From the NCBI GenBank assembly GCA_004380135.1, contig QXCR01000025.1, positions 178,899-242,898 of the forward strand: a stretch of DNA of 64,000 nt, given 5' to 3'. A model generated the notes under the pieces. The model saw only the letters and a program-made list of their open reading frames with translations, was not told the origin of the DNA and did no database searches. Source of the DNA: Stemphylium vesicarium (taxonomy: Eukaryota > Ascomycota > Dothideomycetes > Pleosporales > Pleosporaceae). Below, in pieces: positions 1 through 12,253 of the stretch. A program made the position numbers and the translations under genes. How positions within the stretch are numbered: the first letter of the stretch is position 1; every line of letters begins with the position of its first letter.

Positions 1-3000
1 ACATCCCGTTGGCCGTGGCCTAGGCTGCAAGCATGTTTGTCCCACAAGTACAAAGTAGGCAGCAGACCGTCGTATCCACCGGACCTACGCTTAGCCATTC
101 GCGTCCAAGACTCGCAAATATTCGTCAAGAGCTGCCCAAGACAGTAGTAGGCTACGGACGAGTACCTGGTGCAAGACGCCATGGAACCTGGCGTCTCAGC
201 TGCCCTAGACAGACAAAGGCCCGAGTAGCTTTTGGTTGGCGCAGGTCACACTCAAGCCTGCCAAGAAGCAAACACGACTGCTGTTTCGACTACTGGCCAA
301 GATTACCATCTCCACGTTTAACGGAAGGGCAGCTGCTTATCAGCGTGTTCGGTCGAAAGCCGCGTCATCCGACTTGTCAAGCCTGCCCAGCGTTGGCTTC
401 TCCACATTTCGATTGTTTCGCATCATGGGGTGGAAATAATCCTATGCCATGCTTGTCTTGTACAAACCCATGGTGACACTCTGTGAGCAACAGCTGCCGC
501 TGCATTTTATCTTCGCTAAATTTACTGTGTGCGTGTGTAGAGCGAGTGCGATACGGACTCACCGCGATCAACCTACTCGCTTACTTCTGCAAGGTTGCAG
601 ATAAGGTTGGCGCAACTTAAGCATAATTCCTGGCCCGCCGCTCATCCCCAGGATTGGGTCCCTCGCCAAAGGCACCCCTTCCAGAGCACGAGCGGTGGCA
701 AAAACTCCGCAGCTCGTCATCTGGGCGACTAACTAATCAAGCCCCTATCTAAGCCACCAAGTCGCGATGTGTCCAGTAGAAAAACGACGCTCTATTGTCG
801 CTCCGCTACTTGCCGAGTGGAGTGTAAGCGTGCTTGGTGCCGCAAGTCCAGAACTGCGCCATCGGAGCTTCGTACCGTATAATCGCCATGCTCAACCCGT
901 GCTTGAGGGGTCGTCCGGAACCGGTGGAAAAATAAGGTAGGCCAAGCAATGGCGTTGTCCGATAGCGCCCGATCTATCCCCAAACCTTCCCTAGACCACC
1001 GACGGCTTGAATTTATCCGTGTGGTCCGGTAAGCCTCATTGCAACAACTTTGGCATGCCCTTGATGTTTGATGGCAATTGCAAGTCCGCACTCCCGGTGT
1101 TGTATTGCGATCCTCGAGGACCAAATTAACGTTGGCGGATCATTCGCTGCGTCACACCAAGGTCTAGGATTGCCAGGGGCCGCACGGGTAATTAATATCG
1201 CCGTACGGCGCGGGTGTTGCTGTCTTCCAGAAGCTCCTCGTACATCGCCGCGTCTCCATCACGTAAGAGACAGATTGCAACTACATCATCGGCCTTGCGA
1301 TGCTCGTCGAAAGCGATACAAACCAGAGAAAGACCGATTTGCATCGAGAGTATAAGCTTTGTCGGCCGAGGTTTCACAGGATCATCCTACGCAGGGCCGG
1401 GATTCCTACTCAAGTGTATAACGTAAACATTTTGCTTATCCGGAAGTAAGATGAGAATATTCCGAAGACTTCATGATCACAAATTCAGAGGGCAGTACTT
1501 GCCCAAGACTTTGACATGCAGCATGTCAACTTCGTCCCAGTGGCGACCATGGTGAGGTTCCAACTATCTGGTCATCTCCTGCGTCGACGTTCTTTCTCTC
1601 CATCCAGGATCGCGCTCCCTACAACCTTCACGACCTGTCTGAGACAGATCGCGTTTTTACCCGTCCAGCATGCATGAATTCGCACTGGATAAAGATCATC
1701 CACGAACCGGGGTCTGTAGTACCGACTTATCCGTGGATTGTGGACGAAGGATTTCGTGGCGTCGCGCCCTGAAGGCTTGGCCAGAGGCGTAGGTGGCCTG
1801 ATACCGAGAGCCGGGAAGAGTGTAATGCTTGGGGCGTGGGAGAGTTGATTTGCCATCTGTCACCGATATCCTCTTTCACGGTCGGGGCTTGTCTTGTATA
1901 CCCATCCGATAGAGATTTCCGCTCTCTCTGGGTGGTTTCTGCACGGTTAAAGACACCACAGCAATCGCTCCACAGAAGAACACCAGGTTCCCTCTTGCAA
2001 AGTCAACACGGTCACTTTTGACCACATCAAGCACTGCTCTCGAAGTATCAGCCTGAGTTCAGCTACTAATTACGCCCTTGGCTTTTTTTCTTCCAGATCG
2101 ACACGCCCGCTCCGCAAAAAGCACACATTCCATCAATCAATTCACATGTCGACTTGCAGCCACGTGCACGCACGCACCCAGCTTCTTCGCTGTACTGCAG
2201 CCTCGCGACGGAAAAGCAAACGATGAGTTGAGTTTTCAGGGCAAGCCCCACAAAAGCAGAAATCGTAGCCGTACATGGTTGTGCCTTCCGTTGCGCGTGC
2301 TTGATGTAGATAGCCGCAAAGCTTGGACGAGCCACTTTTGAGGACCTTCCGTCTTGAGATGCTCGCCGACTCAACAGTTTATCCTTTGTATGGCAAGAGC
2401 ATGTTTTTCTCTTTGCATTGTGATTGCTTGGTGGGGTAGGACGCTGGTAGGTTTATTCAACGTCAAGGGATTCGGGAAGGTGTGCAGTATATAGGACAAG
2501 TATGCGATGCTGGGCCACTCTGAGCAGGTCGACCTCCGATACCCAGTATATGTCAACAGGCATTTCACGATGAACCAGAGCAAGTATCTTCAGAGGCATG
2601 GCTCCTTCACTGTCACGTTTTCTTGTTATTACTGTGTAGCATCTACAGTGCCTTCGCGGACAGCCACTTTAATAAGCTCGGCCTGAGCAAATTGGTAGGA
2701 CTCATGTACTTCCTAAGCCCCAAACAATGCTTCAATCTATATGCAACACTGTCGCTCTATATCAATCTATAGGCAAGCAAAGACTAGAAAGAAGCAGGGT
2801 AAGTCAGGTCAACAGCATGACCATCACGTAAGGAAGAACACGCCCACAAAGCGGGTTACCCCACGAGTTCCGCACAAGGTAAAGAAGGCGGTTTACATTT
2901 CTACCGAATCGAATCATTTAGACTGCTCGGAGGGAAAGGATGGTTTCCGCAGCTGCATAGACAACAGCACAAGGTTTCGGAGAAAATAATGTGCAGCTCA

Positions 3001-3625
3001 ACCCCCAAGCTCGCCTTCTCACACGGACTACATAAGTGGTAAAGTGGAACCCCGTCAGCTGCAATAAGGTCTGTCGGATACAACACCTTTGAGCCTCCGC
3101 CATCGTTGCCGCCAGTGAAGCGGTTGCGTAAATCAATCGGTTTGACATAGCAGATTTCTATTTCCGCAGCCAACAGCGTTGCGGCTCTTGGATGCTGAAA
3201 AAGCTGCGATGGGTCGGGAGGCGCTGTGATGTTTCGATCTAAGTAAGCCGCTCTAGAGTTTTGGTTCGCTGCCGGGGGGTCTGGAAGGGGTTTGAGAGGA
3301 TAGGATTTCCATTGCGTGGTTTCTGGCAAATGGGGAACGTGGCGCCTGAGTATGTGGTGTTATCATGCCATGTTAGTCTATGTATCGGGGAAGACGGACA
3401 GGAGTGCCAAGGGTTATCAAGGCGATGAGAAAGGCAAGTGAGGTGCGAGCAAGAGGAGTAAGATTCACAAAGCGATACTATCAAGAAAGCGACACCGAAC
3501 TACCAGTACAAAAGTACAAATTTTTTTATCCCCATCCCCCCGTCTGCCACAGCTAAACTCAACCCAACACCACAACTCCGTCTATGCTGTCATTTCACCC
3601 CAAGGTAGGAAAGCTCTCTCTTTCT
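1..3625. other. Gene-poor stretch without a supported gene
   Basis: Open frames here are short (147 codons or fewer), many lack an ATG, and none shows a recognisable domain, signal peptide or conserved splice pattern on either strand. I see no terminal repeats, transposase motifs or marked AT-skew that would point to a RIP-degraded transposon. It could be intergenic DNA or an old, unrecognisable relic. A poorly conserved small secreted protein with introns cannot be excluded by eye. Confidence 0.5.
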
Positions 3626-5581
3626 TCATTGCTGCACGGGCTTCAACTTGACATTCAACGCGCCCTTTTCCCAGAGCACAAAGACTTTTTGCTCTCCCAT
3701 CCAGTCCCGCTCTTTGTCTACGAGGTCGAGGTCGAAAGCGAAGAGGACTTTGCTGAGGATCAGGCGCATTTCTGCTAGTGCCAAGCTGTAGAAAACGGAA
3801 CTGTTAGCGAGCATATTCCAGTACTATCATGGCAATTATTGGAGGGTCCAGATGCTCATATGCGTGGGTGCATGTGGGTATTGAACCCAAAAAGGGAGAA
3901 ACTTACTTCTTGCCCAAACAATTCCTCGGTCCAAAGCTAAACGCATTCCAGCACTCCTTCTTATCATCCTTATACTTTTCATCGCCCAGCCACCTCTCCG
4001 GAGCAAACGTCTCCGGGTCCTTGAAGTTGCGCGCAGAGTGATATGTCGCATGTTGACTCACGTAAACCGAGGTGCCGCCAGGGATGTAATGGCCAGAGAT
4101 GTTACTGCCGCCGTTAGGAACGACACGAGGGAAGCCGGTGGGCACAGGCGGGTAGTAGCGAAGCGCTTCCTGGAAGACAGCGATAAGATACTCGAGCTTG
4201 TTAACAGAATCCATAGTGATTTCGCTTGCGGCAGAAAAGTGCGAGCGGATCTCGTGCACGAGTTTGGCGTAGATCTTGGGGTGGCGGAGAAGCAGGTAGG
4301 TAGTGCCGGAGAGCGTGGTAGCTGTAGTTTCGCTGCCGGCGATTAGGAGACCCAGGGCGTTGGAGTTCATTTCGGGCCTTGTCATTCTCTTCGACTCGTT
4401 GCCTTGGTTGCGGATAATGTGGCCGAAAAAATCGGGCTTTCCGTCTTCACCTTCTGTTTCAATCTTTTCTAGGCGCCGGCTCACTTTGTCCTCGGCTTTT
4501 TGCGCGAAGTCGGCGCGCTCCCGCTGCGACTTGTACGTGTCTTGGAAGAGGCTGCGGAATGCATCCATGTACCTGAAGAAAAGGTAGTTGTTGCGTGACG
4601 CGTTTAGTCCAATGGCTTTTAGAGCACCGAAGACGAGAGCTACCCAGCTGTGGGTTTTCTGGTTCTCAAGGCAGTGTAGGGATTCGCCAAAGGCAAGATC
4701 GGCTATAATGTCAAATGTCGCGTAGTCTATTAGACGTAGTCAGAGATGTGTTCGGCGTGTCCAGATTAATTGATCACTCACTGTACCAATGCATCATATC
4801 CATATCCTCGCCTCGGGACAGGTGCTCGGACATCCGTTGGACGAGAAGATCGACGTAACTTTGTATAAGAGGCTCTTGTTGTCGAAGCGCTTTGTCGCTG
4901 AAGGCATAGGAAAGGTTGCGACGCATTCGTGAATGATCTTCTTCGTCCGCTGCGAGGATCGACCATGTACCATTGATTGGATAAGGACTAAACGCTGTCA
5001 GTATCACTGCTCTCATAAACCTCGAATCACATTAGAAGTTGACTAAAACTTACAACCACTTCCTGTCCTTGAGATAGTGTCCTGTTTTCTTATATTTTCC
5101 GGTGCGGAACCCGTAGATATCAGGCCATGCTGTCTCTCCAGAGATGAAGGAGACTTCGTTGGGTGCAACGCGTACGGCATCACCATACTCGTCATGCAAT
5201 TCCTTGATCCACTTGACGATACCGCCGTTACGCATATGAAGTGAATATTGAAAGCCACTAGCACGAGCGAGAATGGGCCCAGGAATATGCTTAAGTGGAT
5301 GAAAGAACACGTTGTACGCTAGAATACACACAGCATATGATATGATCTGGATGATGCCATTAGTAACGATTCTCATAAACAGAGGACTGACCTCGCTCTT
5401 GAATGAGGGTTAAGTGGCTAGGACTCATAGGGTTCGACTTCGTCAAGTTGAATGGAGCCGGTAATGGTGGGGGACACCGAGGTGTACTTACACAAACAGT
5501 AAAGCCAGTGAGCGAAAGGACGAAGCCATTCAAGCTGAAGAGTTCCAATGCAGGAAGACCTGCAGTTATTGACGAAATCAT
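3626..5581 (-). CDS. Membrane-anchored cytochrome P450 monooxygenase
   Basis: Five exons read on the minus strand: 5581-5492, 5346-5054, 4987-4782, 4726-3907 and 3785-3626. They give 522 codons plus stop with every junction in phase. The N-terminus (about residues 8-45) is hydrophobic and is followed by the proline hinge IPGP, as in ER-anchored fungal P450s. The core motifs are present: I-helix AGSETT (about 326-331), EALR as the ExxR motif (383-386), PERW (439-442) and the haem loop FGPRNCLGKN (from 461), whose Cys466 would ligate the haem. The last intron falls inside this loop, and splicing restores the canonical sequence GKNLALAE. The family is broadly like the fungal isotrichodermin C-15 hydroxylase/averantin hydroxylase type, probably oxidising a small hydrophobic metabolite with NADPH-P450 reductase. 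The substrate is unknown, and no biosynthetic backbone gene lies nearby. Length is normal and no lesion is seen. Confidence 0.93.
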
Positions 5582-7002
5582 GCTGTGATGAAGCGTTGGT
5601 TGACAGTGAAGGTGAGTAATGTTCACATCAGCTACGCCTGGTGTCTCCTATATATACCATCGCGTCCCTTACACCACGCAACGTCGTGCAGCACATCATC
5701 CTTGCCTATGTTACTCGTGAGCGGTTTTACACGGGGTTTGGGAGATCGGCAAAAGGCGCATCGGATGGTCCGCCGACGTTTATCCCCAGATGATGTTCTT
5801 TAGAGGAGGAAACTAGCGCTGTCAACATGCGATCAGCATGTTTAGTCTATGCCTGCCCCCCCAGGCAATGCACAAGGCTCGGCCGAGGTAAACGCGACCC
5901 TCCGTTTCCTCCACAGATATATTGCGCTATGTCCAGTGTTGCGCAACGTATTCCGGTAAAAACTGTAACGCTGGGTATGGGTCATTGATTGCGTGGAGGA
6001 GCCTTATGATAGCACCGATGCGACATGGTGTATGCAGAGCAAAGCATGCGTCGTCCATCACGTTTCGCTCTTTCGCTGTGCCGAAGTCCGAGCAGTATAT
6101 GCACTGGTCGCTCGTGGCGTCAAATTCTCCGACGATCCTCTCGCACCAGGTTCCCCTGTTATTAGAATGAGTTTGCTCACGACAAGCTAACATGAGATTT
6201 GACAGCGCTGAAGTAGGAAAGTAAAAAATGATGAAAGAAAGAAAGACTGGGATAGCTTGAAATTGGCGCGTATCACGTTCTACATCGTGAACCGACGTTG
6301 ACGTTGAATTGAGCTTCGATGTATGCTTCGCCGAATAAGATTAACTGCTGACATGAGCACTAGCTTGCGTGAGGGGTGAGTAGCTGTAAGATCCTGTCAA
6401 ACTGGTGATAAGTGGCAGGGTCTGGCACTAGCTAGTGTCGACTCTCCAGCGTCGCAACAACAATTCCTGGGGAAGCTTGCCTAGAAGCAATGTCATCTCA
6501 GAGAAACGAGAGATGTTGATTTGGACACCAGAAGTACGGGAGGTGGTTTGGACGACTCAGACATGTACAATGTCACACAAGTACGTAAGTCTAGGCCGGG
6601 CGAGTGGTGACTGAATATCTTCGCAGGCGTCCTAAGCTTTCTCAGCCAGCAAAGGCTGTCGTGTGACAAGTCAGCGAGAGCAGGGAATCATTTCTCAGTT
6701 CATGTAGGGCATAAACTTCGTCTCTCTATTCTGAATAGAAGTCGTGCAAGCGCATGCCGGGAATAAGGTATTGGACGTGCTACCACATGCGCCAGCCAAC
6801 TCTTGTCGCGCTTTGCACCCGCTGATAATAGAATAATCCGCCAAAAAGCCGCCGGTAGATTGCAAATTCGAAAATATAGGTAGAAGTCGGAGGACGATTC
6901 GCCCGTCACTCCGCACCAGAGTATTGTAAAAACTCGGTCGGCGCATGTCTAAGCAAAAAGGTATCAGAGAAGAGAAAGGCTCGCTCGACGACGGTGACTC
7001 GT
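5582..7002. other. Intergenic: P450 promoter side and 3' flank of small gene
   Basis: Apart from the TATA-like element I see no gene that can be supported. An 88-codon minus-strand frame at 5927-6193 begins with ATG and is fairly rich in ordinary residues (several Cys and His), but it has no recognisable domain and no splice continuation I could find, so it is not called. Confidence 0.45.
5648..5656 (-). promoter_or_regulatory. Candidate TATA element of the P450 gene
   Basis: An alternating TATATA stretch lies on the minus strand about 70 bases upstream of the P450 start codon, a plausible place for a fungal TATA box. The position and composition are seen directly; function is inferred. Confidence 0.4.
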
Positions 7003-7403
7003 CTAGGATAGGACGGCTATTTCGTAGATTTGCGCGATACTGGCGCTCCACTTCATTCCGTTAGCAAAGTGATGGCCTCATAATCGTGGCGAATGCTTAC
7101 CTATCATGCGCAGCATTCCATGTCTTCACAAACGCCCTTTGGGTCTTGTCCGTATAGTTCTCGCTGCTGACCTCCTTGACCCCAACCTTTGCGCCGTCTT
7201 TGGTAAACACGACATTCTTCTTCTCCATGTGCTTGGAGCCCCGCTCAGCCAGCTCGTTCGAGTAGAGGAAGATCTGTGGGGTGTATGTCTTAGTGAGCTT
7301 TCGCGCGACTCTGCGATAGGAAACTTACCTGGTAGCCCATCCATCCCAGGCCACCGACGACTGCGAAAAGTATCACAAGCGGTAGGAGGTTTGTAGCGCC
7401 CAT
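7003..7403 (-). CDS. Small single-span membrane protein, conserved-looking, unknown function
   Basis: Three exons are proposed on the minus strand: 7403-7329, 7273-7101 and 7039-7003, giving 94 aa. Introns 1 and 2 have GTAAGT and GTAAGC donors, and intron 2 has a CTAAC branch site about 20 bases before its CAG. The protein starts MGATNLLPLVILF with one hydrophobic helix (about residues 5-28). A charged region with GSKHMEKKNV and SSENYTDKTQ follows, so a short N-terminal anchor with a soluble tail is likely. If the second intron is retained, translation stops at 7097 just after AAHDR, which changes only the last dozen residues. I do not recognise the family with certainty. The strong exon phase agreement and non-random composition argue that it is real. 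Confidence 0.7.
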
Positions 7404-8130
7404 GATGACGATGATGGTGGAGATGGTAGTGACGTAGTGAGGCTGGTGCTGATGCGCGAACTGGAGGGAGGCTCGTGGTGGCGGGGTAAAAGCTTAGGAT
7501 TGGTGGTATACAGCGCGCGCGCAGATGCGAGGCAAGGCAGCAAGGCGAGAGTTTTGCAATACACGGAAGTACCAAGGAGGGAGAATAACCTTCGCGGTAT
7601 TCGGCTCAATCGCAAATTGTTGAAGGGCTGAGGACCCACTGCTAGGCCGTATTGCCTAGATGCGCTTCGATTGCGTGGCTGTGCCTGATGAAACCCCGGA
7701 CGCAGACGCACCCATTGAAGGGCGACCTTGGCACGGAATCGGGCCGCAGCTGATCATCTAGCTTGCTACTTTGCTTGACGGTCTTGACATGTGAACCATC
7801 AAAATTCGCTTCATGACGTCTTCGAGTGCATGAGGAGACACATGGACATGATGTCGCTCCATGATGCGGTTGGAATGTCTGAAGCTAGGAACACGTGGGC
7901 CTTGTTGCGCCACCAGTTTCGGAAGGTGGGTCACGAGAACACTTACTGGATGCGGATGATTATCAATACGGTCGTTACGTGAACTCGTATTTTTACGCTT
8001 ATCATTTTTGCCGGCTCTCGTCTATGGCCTGGTCATCTGGAAGAATCTGCTATATAATTAATTTACATTCCCCTCGTTCCCACTTGTGTATTCTTACAAG
8101 CCAAACCCCTTTCTCAAACTTCCGTCTTCA
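7404..8130. other. Intergenic
   Basis: This holds the 5' side of the small membrane protein gene and the 3' flank of the Zn2Cys6 gene. I see no further gene or repeat. Confidence 0.5.
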
Positions 8131-10342
8131 TCATGGGAACATCGGTCCACATGTGAGGACATGCCTTCTGGCCAGGACCAGAACCTGCGCGCTACTCAAT
8201 CCAAACTTTGTGCCTATGACTGACAACCGACCAAACAGCCAGTCCCGCTGTTCTTGTGGTACTGTCTCAGCGTTTGCTGCGACGTACAGTGGCCAGACTA
8301 ATGAGTAGCCTCCAAATGCTTCGGCAGCTGCAAATATAAGGTCAGTATAGGCAAACAGCATTATGTGGAGTTGGAAGTTAGCCCACCATTTTGCTCCTGT
8401 CCCATCTCTTTCGCCAATGGCTGAAGCTCGTAGCTCATATGAAAAGGCACGCATGCACTGATCTCATCCACCATCGTTTGGATAACAAATACACTCTTGC
8501 CCCACGCATCATTTTGGTCGACAAAGCTTCCGCTCGAGTTTAGCCACGTCACACACGCCATGATGACTCGGCGACAGAATATTCGGCACACGCGATAGTC
8601 ATTCATGATGCTGGCCAACGGCACGTCATGATACACGTGCTGTTCGCCAGGCCACTTGTCCGCCAACGCGATATCTTCTGGTGCTATCATCTCGCTGACT
8701 ACACCGATGATGCGGTGCTTCCACTCCGGTGGTAGCGTGCGATACCATTCTTCCAGATTGCCGTCGACCGTTTGCGCAAAGTCGAGAATTTGCTTTGCCT
8801 CGGTTTCATACGCGGGATCGTAGGGCATGGTGGTGAGAGTATTTGCGCGAGCACGAAGGTTGGGTAGATCGATGCAGATGAGTGTTAGGCGGTTCGCAGC
8901 ATTCTCTTCGCTGATATCTCCATGGCCTAGCCAGCCTCCCGCACCAGGGAACGACTCGATGGGCTTCGAACGTTGCACGCAACTTGTGATCTATTCCTTG
9001 TTAACCGTTGGCTATCATTAGGTGCACACCAATATTACCATCATTGTCCGGACGGCACGGAACATTGCATGAGACATTGGATCATTGAATTGATCCATCC
9101 CTCTTAGTTTCGTTAAAGCCACAGCACCGTCGACATGGTTTCCCCACGCTGTAATGGTATCGTCGGTACTCATAATAGTCTGCTTTTCATTAGTTTCTTC
9201 TCATTACTATACAGTGTCTAAACACAGGGCTGCTAAAGATCTTAAGCTGGTAGCCAAGCTACTTACTTCGTACAAAGAGAAGATGAGGATAGCGAGCACT
9301 GTTTCGTCGCTCTTCGACATCTTAGGGTCTTTGAGGTCCTCGTGCAATTTCTTCAAGGCTTTGCCATAGGTTGACACCGCTTCGCGAAGGAGCTGCTGTC
9401 GTCCAGGATATTGACCACATGTTGCCATTGCAACAGCGGTAGTGGCGAGGTGCAGCACTGATGATGGACGAGCTCGGTTGTACAGAGGAACCAGGTATTC
9501 CAGGTAGCCTCTTGTGCTTTCAGCTTGCTGGGGCAGGGTGATGAAGTTCTTGAAGAAAAATGGTACTGCTTCGCATTCTGGAGCGAGAGTGATGGTCGGC
9601 GGTACTGCGTTCTCGAGATTCCATACGAATGCATCGAAATCAAATGATTGATCAAAGGCTTGTGAAGGCGTCCTGTAACTTGACAGTGCCAGTAGTCGTT
9701 GCGACTGGCCCGAATCGGATGGTGTTCGTGATTTTGGTTTTGTTATCTGAAAGGCTATCTCTCCTGGAACTGCGTTCTCTCCAGGTGATACCTCAAACGT
9801 TGAAGAAGGTGACCTATCAGAATTAGCCCAAGTTCCTGTTTCAGGCACATTGCGCATCATCCTATGCGATCCCCGCCCCGATCCAAACACAGTGGTGCTA
9901 CGGCAAGCGACAGGACTAATTGGCGGGCCGACGGCTTGAAGCGGGGCGGCATGTGTGGTTCGGTGTATACATACAGGTGAGGAGAAGTTTGCGAGCTTGA
10001 ACCCCCGGTGCTACTATTGGACGGTGTGGTCCCAGAAGATTTTCGCGCCTTCTTGGCCATCGCCTTGTTTTCATCCCGGAAGACTAGGTCGAAATCATCC
10101 GGATACCCTGGGCACACACGCGTCGACTTCTTGCAGTTGCCACATGTTGGTCTTTTCTCGTCACACTGCGCATGGTTAGCGGGCGAACCGAGGTTTGGTT
10201 CGCAACTACTCGTATCAAGGTACCGAGACCAGTACCACCAAGTGAGTGAAAGGAGCAATAGTCGCGAGGCGCCAATACATACCTTTATCCGTCGACTCTT
10301 ACACATGCCACACCCGCGGCTAGGTTTGCCCGTATAGACCAT
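8131..10342 (-). CDS. Zn2Cys6 transcription factor with fungal-specific regulatory domain
   Basis: Six exons on the minus strand (10342-10283, 10165-9975, 9915-9267, 9179-9039, 8990-8387, 8327-8131) give 613 aa with all phases consistent. The N-terminus carries the binuclear zinc cluster with six cysteines at residues 11, 14, 21, 28, 31 and 38. The first intron splits the cluster right after the basic loop CKSRRIK, a common fungal arrangement. A Ser/Thr/Pro-rich linker follows, then a long helical region (about 160-610) like the fungal transcription factor domain of C6 proteins (PF11951-like). It should bind CGG-type half sites as a dimer in the nucleus. Targets are unknown. The neighbours are a P450 about 2.5 kb away and the decayed GH47 gene, so local pathway control is possible but unproven. 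The intron from 9916 to 9974 was chosen because it alone restores the frame. Confidence 0.88.
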
Positions 10343-12253
10343 GGTGTTAAATGAGCAATCGAAAGAAGCGGAAGAAAATATATAAGAGAGTGCGTCTTGA
10401 CACTCAGGCACAAACACCAATACTCGTCTTTCACTTCGGAGCTCTGACTATAAGTGAATCGTGAACAGAAAAGTTCGTCCACAAACGGATATCAGGCAAC
10501 ACTGCCCCTAAAGACGACGACTACTATTAAACCTCCGTTACCAATAACTCGCAGCAGCCGGCTTCAGCATGCCAACCTTCGGTAAGCTTTTGATTAAGCG
10601 GAAAACGCACACTGGTGAGATCCGAGCCACGCGCGAACAGGCTCAGGATGGAGGTCGACGTAGTGGCTAGGGCTAGACAGGGTGTTTCGGCAAAGCGTGG
10701 TTTCGAGATTAGGGAAGGAATTCGCGATCGGACGCCCGAGCACATAGAAAGCGTATACGATTTGGCCAATAGGAAGCGCAGGAAGAAGATGACAGCCCCA
10801 GGGACAGCATGTTTGAAACGGAAAGTGGAAAAATTGGCGATCCGAGTCGGCGGGCAATCGCGCACCGAAAGTCCATCGCAGAATGCACTGTGATGGTCGA
10901 TGATTTTTCTCGCAAGCAATACCGGATGGGGTTTAGGGCTGCGCCAGAGAGTGTGGCGCAGCAGCGTTTCAACTGTTTCCGACATCACGAAAAGAACGTC
11001 CCGAGGCGTTTTTGATGTTGCTGCCTGGACTCTTGTATGCAGGTACCTCAGGCACTGACGCAATTGCTTACGCGTGTCGATTCTGCCCGTATGTGTAGGA
11101 TCGCGAAGCGACATGAAGGGCTGATGCGCCGGCTCGTCCGGGCCCTGCGTATACGACGTACGCCAGCGATTGCGCCCGCTTTCGCGACGTGTCTTTTTCA
11201 CGCGCAGCGAGCGATGCGCCCAGTGATGTGACGACACAGAACTGACCGGGTTGGGGAAATATGGGAGAAGATGTGCGAGCCATGAGTTTGGGCTGTCGAC
11301 AAGAGCAGGAACGTGGGCCTGAGACTCCAGGTCACTTGCGTCAACAGTATAGACATTGTCCGCGACGGGTTCGTGTTGGCGTCACAAACAAATAAGAGAA
11401 GAAGAAAAAAGTGTGGAATGGAAAATTGGCAAAGCGCACGCATTGCGAGGAGAAGCGCGTGAAGAAGGAAGAGCCCCCGAGGTCCTTTCCACTTGAGGCG
11501 CGCCTACCAACTCTACATTTGTGGAAGCTACAGCATGGTTGAGTGCCAAAATCACAGAAACATCAACTACTCCAGCTCCGAAACAAAACATTGGCCGACC
11601 TTATGTATGAATATACCCTCCGATAACACATGGTGACTTGCTTTACAGTGAGACGTTGACGCTGTGTTTATCTCCAGTAGGGACCCAGTCATAACAACAG
11701 CTTGGCCAGGGACGGCTAAACAGCAGATAAACTCTCCTGGTATGCATTCTTGCCCTCGACTGCCAGCCAACGCGCGCCATCTCCCGTTACGGGGTGGTTG
11801 TGAACGCCAGTTCGAGCCCTTCTTTGCATCGCGCAACGTGTCCTAAATTTTCTACGGACAAGCCTCAAGCAATTACTCGGCATGTTTAGTTCTATCAGAA
11901 GAAAAACCACCGCCTCTGTAGTATTTGGAATTATACCGGAATGCCTCCCCTCACAAGAACCATCGTCGGCGATTGTCCGTCCGAACAATGAACTCCAACA
12001 GCCAGGATCGTCTCCCGAAAACAGCAGATAGCCGCCTGCAGTCTCGCATTTTTAGACCAGAGCAGAACCATAGCGAGGGATACTTTCCCCGTTAGCGCCA
12101 ACCCAATGCGACCATGCGGCGAAGGCTCATATTTCCAGTCGGTTGGTGTCACGGCGAACATGTACTTCACCTTGCGGTTGCTCTCTCTTCGACGCGACTT
12201 GTTCCACGCCCTCTTGCCCATCATGGCCTTCGTATCGTTGCTACATCGTAGGC
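10343..12253. other. Long intergenic stretch, no supported gene
   Basis: The longest frame, minus strand 10527-11237 (236 codons), opens with GTG rather than ATG, is rich in Arg/Ser/Thr, and shows no domain, so I treat it as chance. The rest contains only short frames. The segment nearest 12250 would be the promoter of the GH47 relic. Confidence 0.5.

Noticed and set aside
1..3500. RIP-degraded transposon
   Set aside because: No strong AT bias, terminal repeats or transposase/reverse-transcriptase motifs could be seen.
5927..6193. 88-codon minus-strand frame with an ATG start
   Set aside because: No domain, no splice extension and no context support; kept only as a note in the intergenic entry.
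10527..11237. 236-codon minus-strand open frame
   Set aside because: It starts with GTG, has no recognisable domain, an odd Arg/Ser-rich composition and no splice-supported extension; most likely a chance frame.
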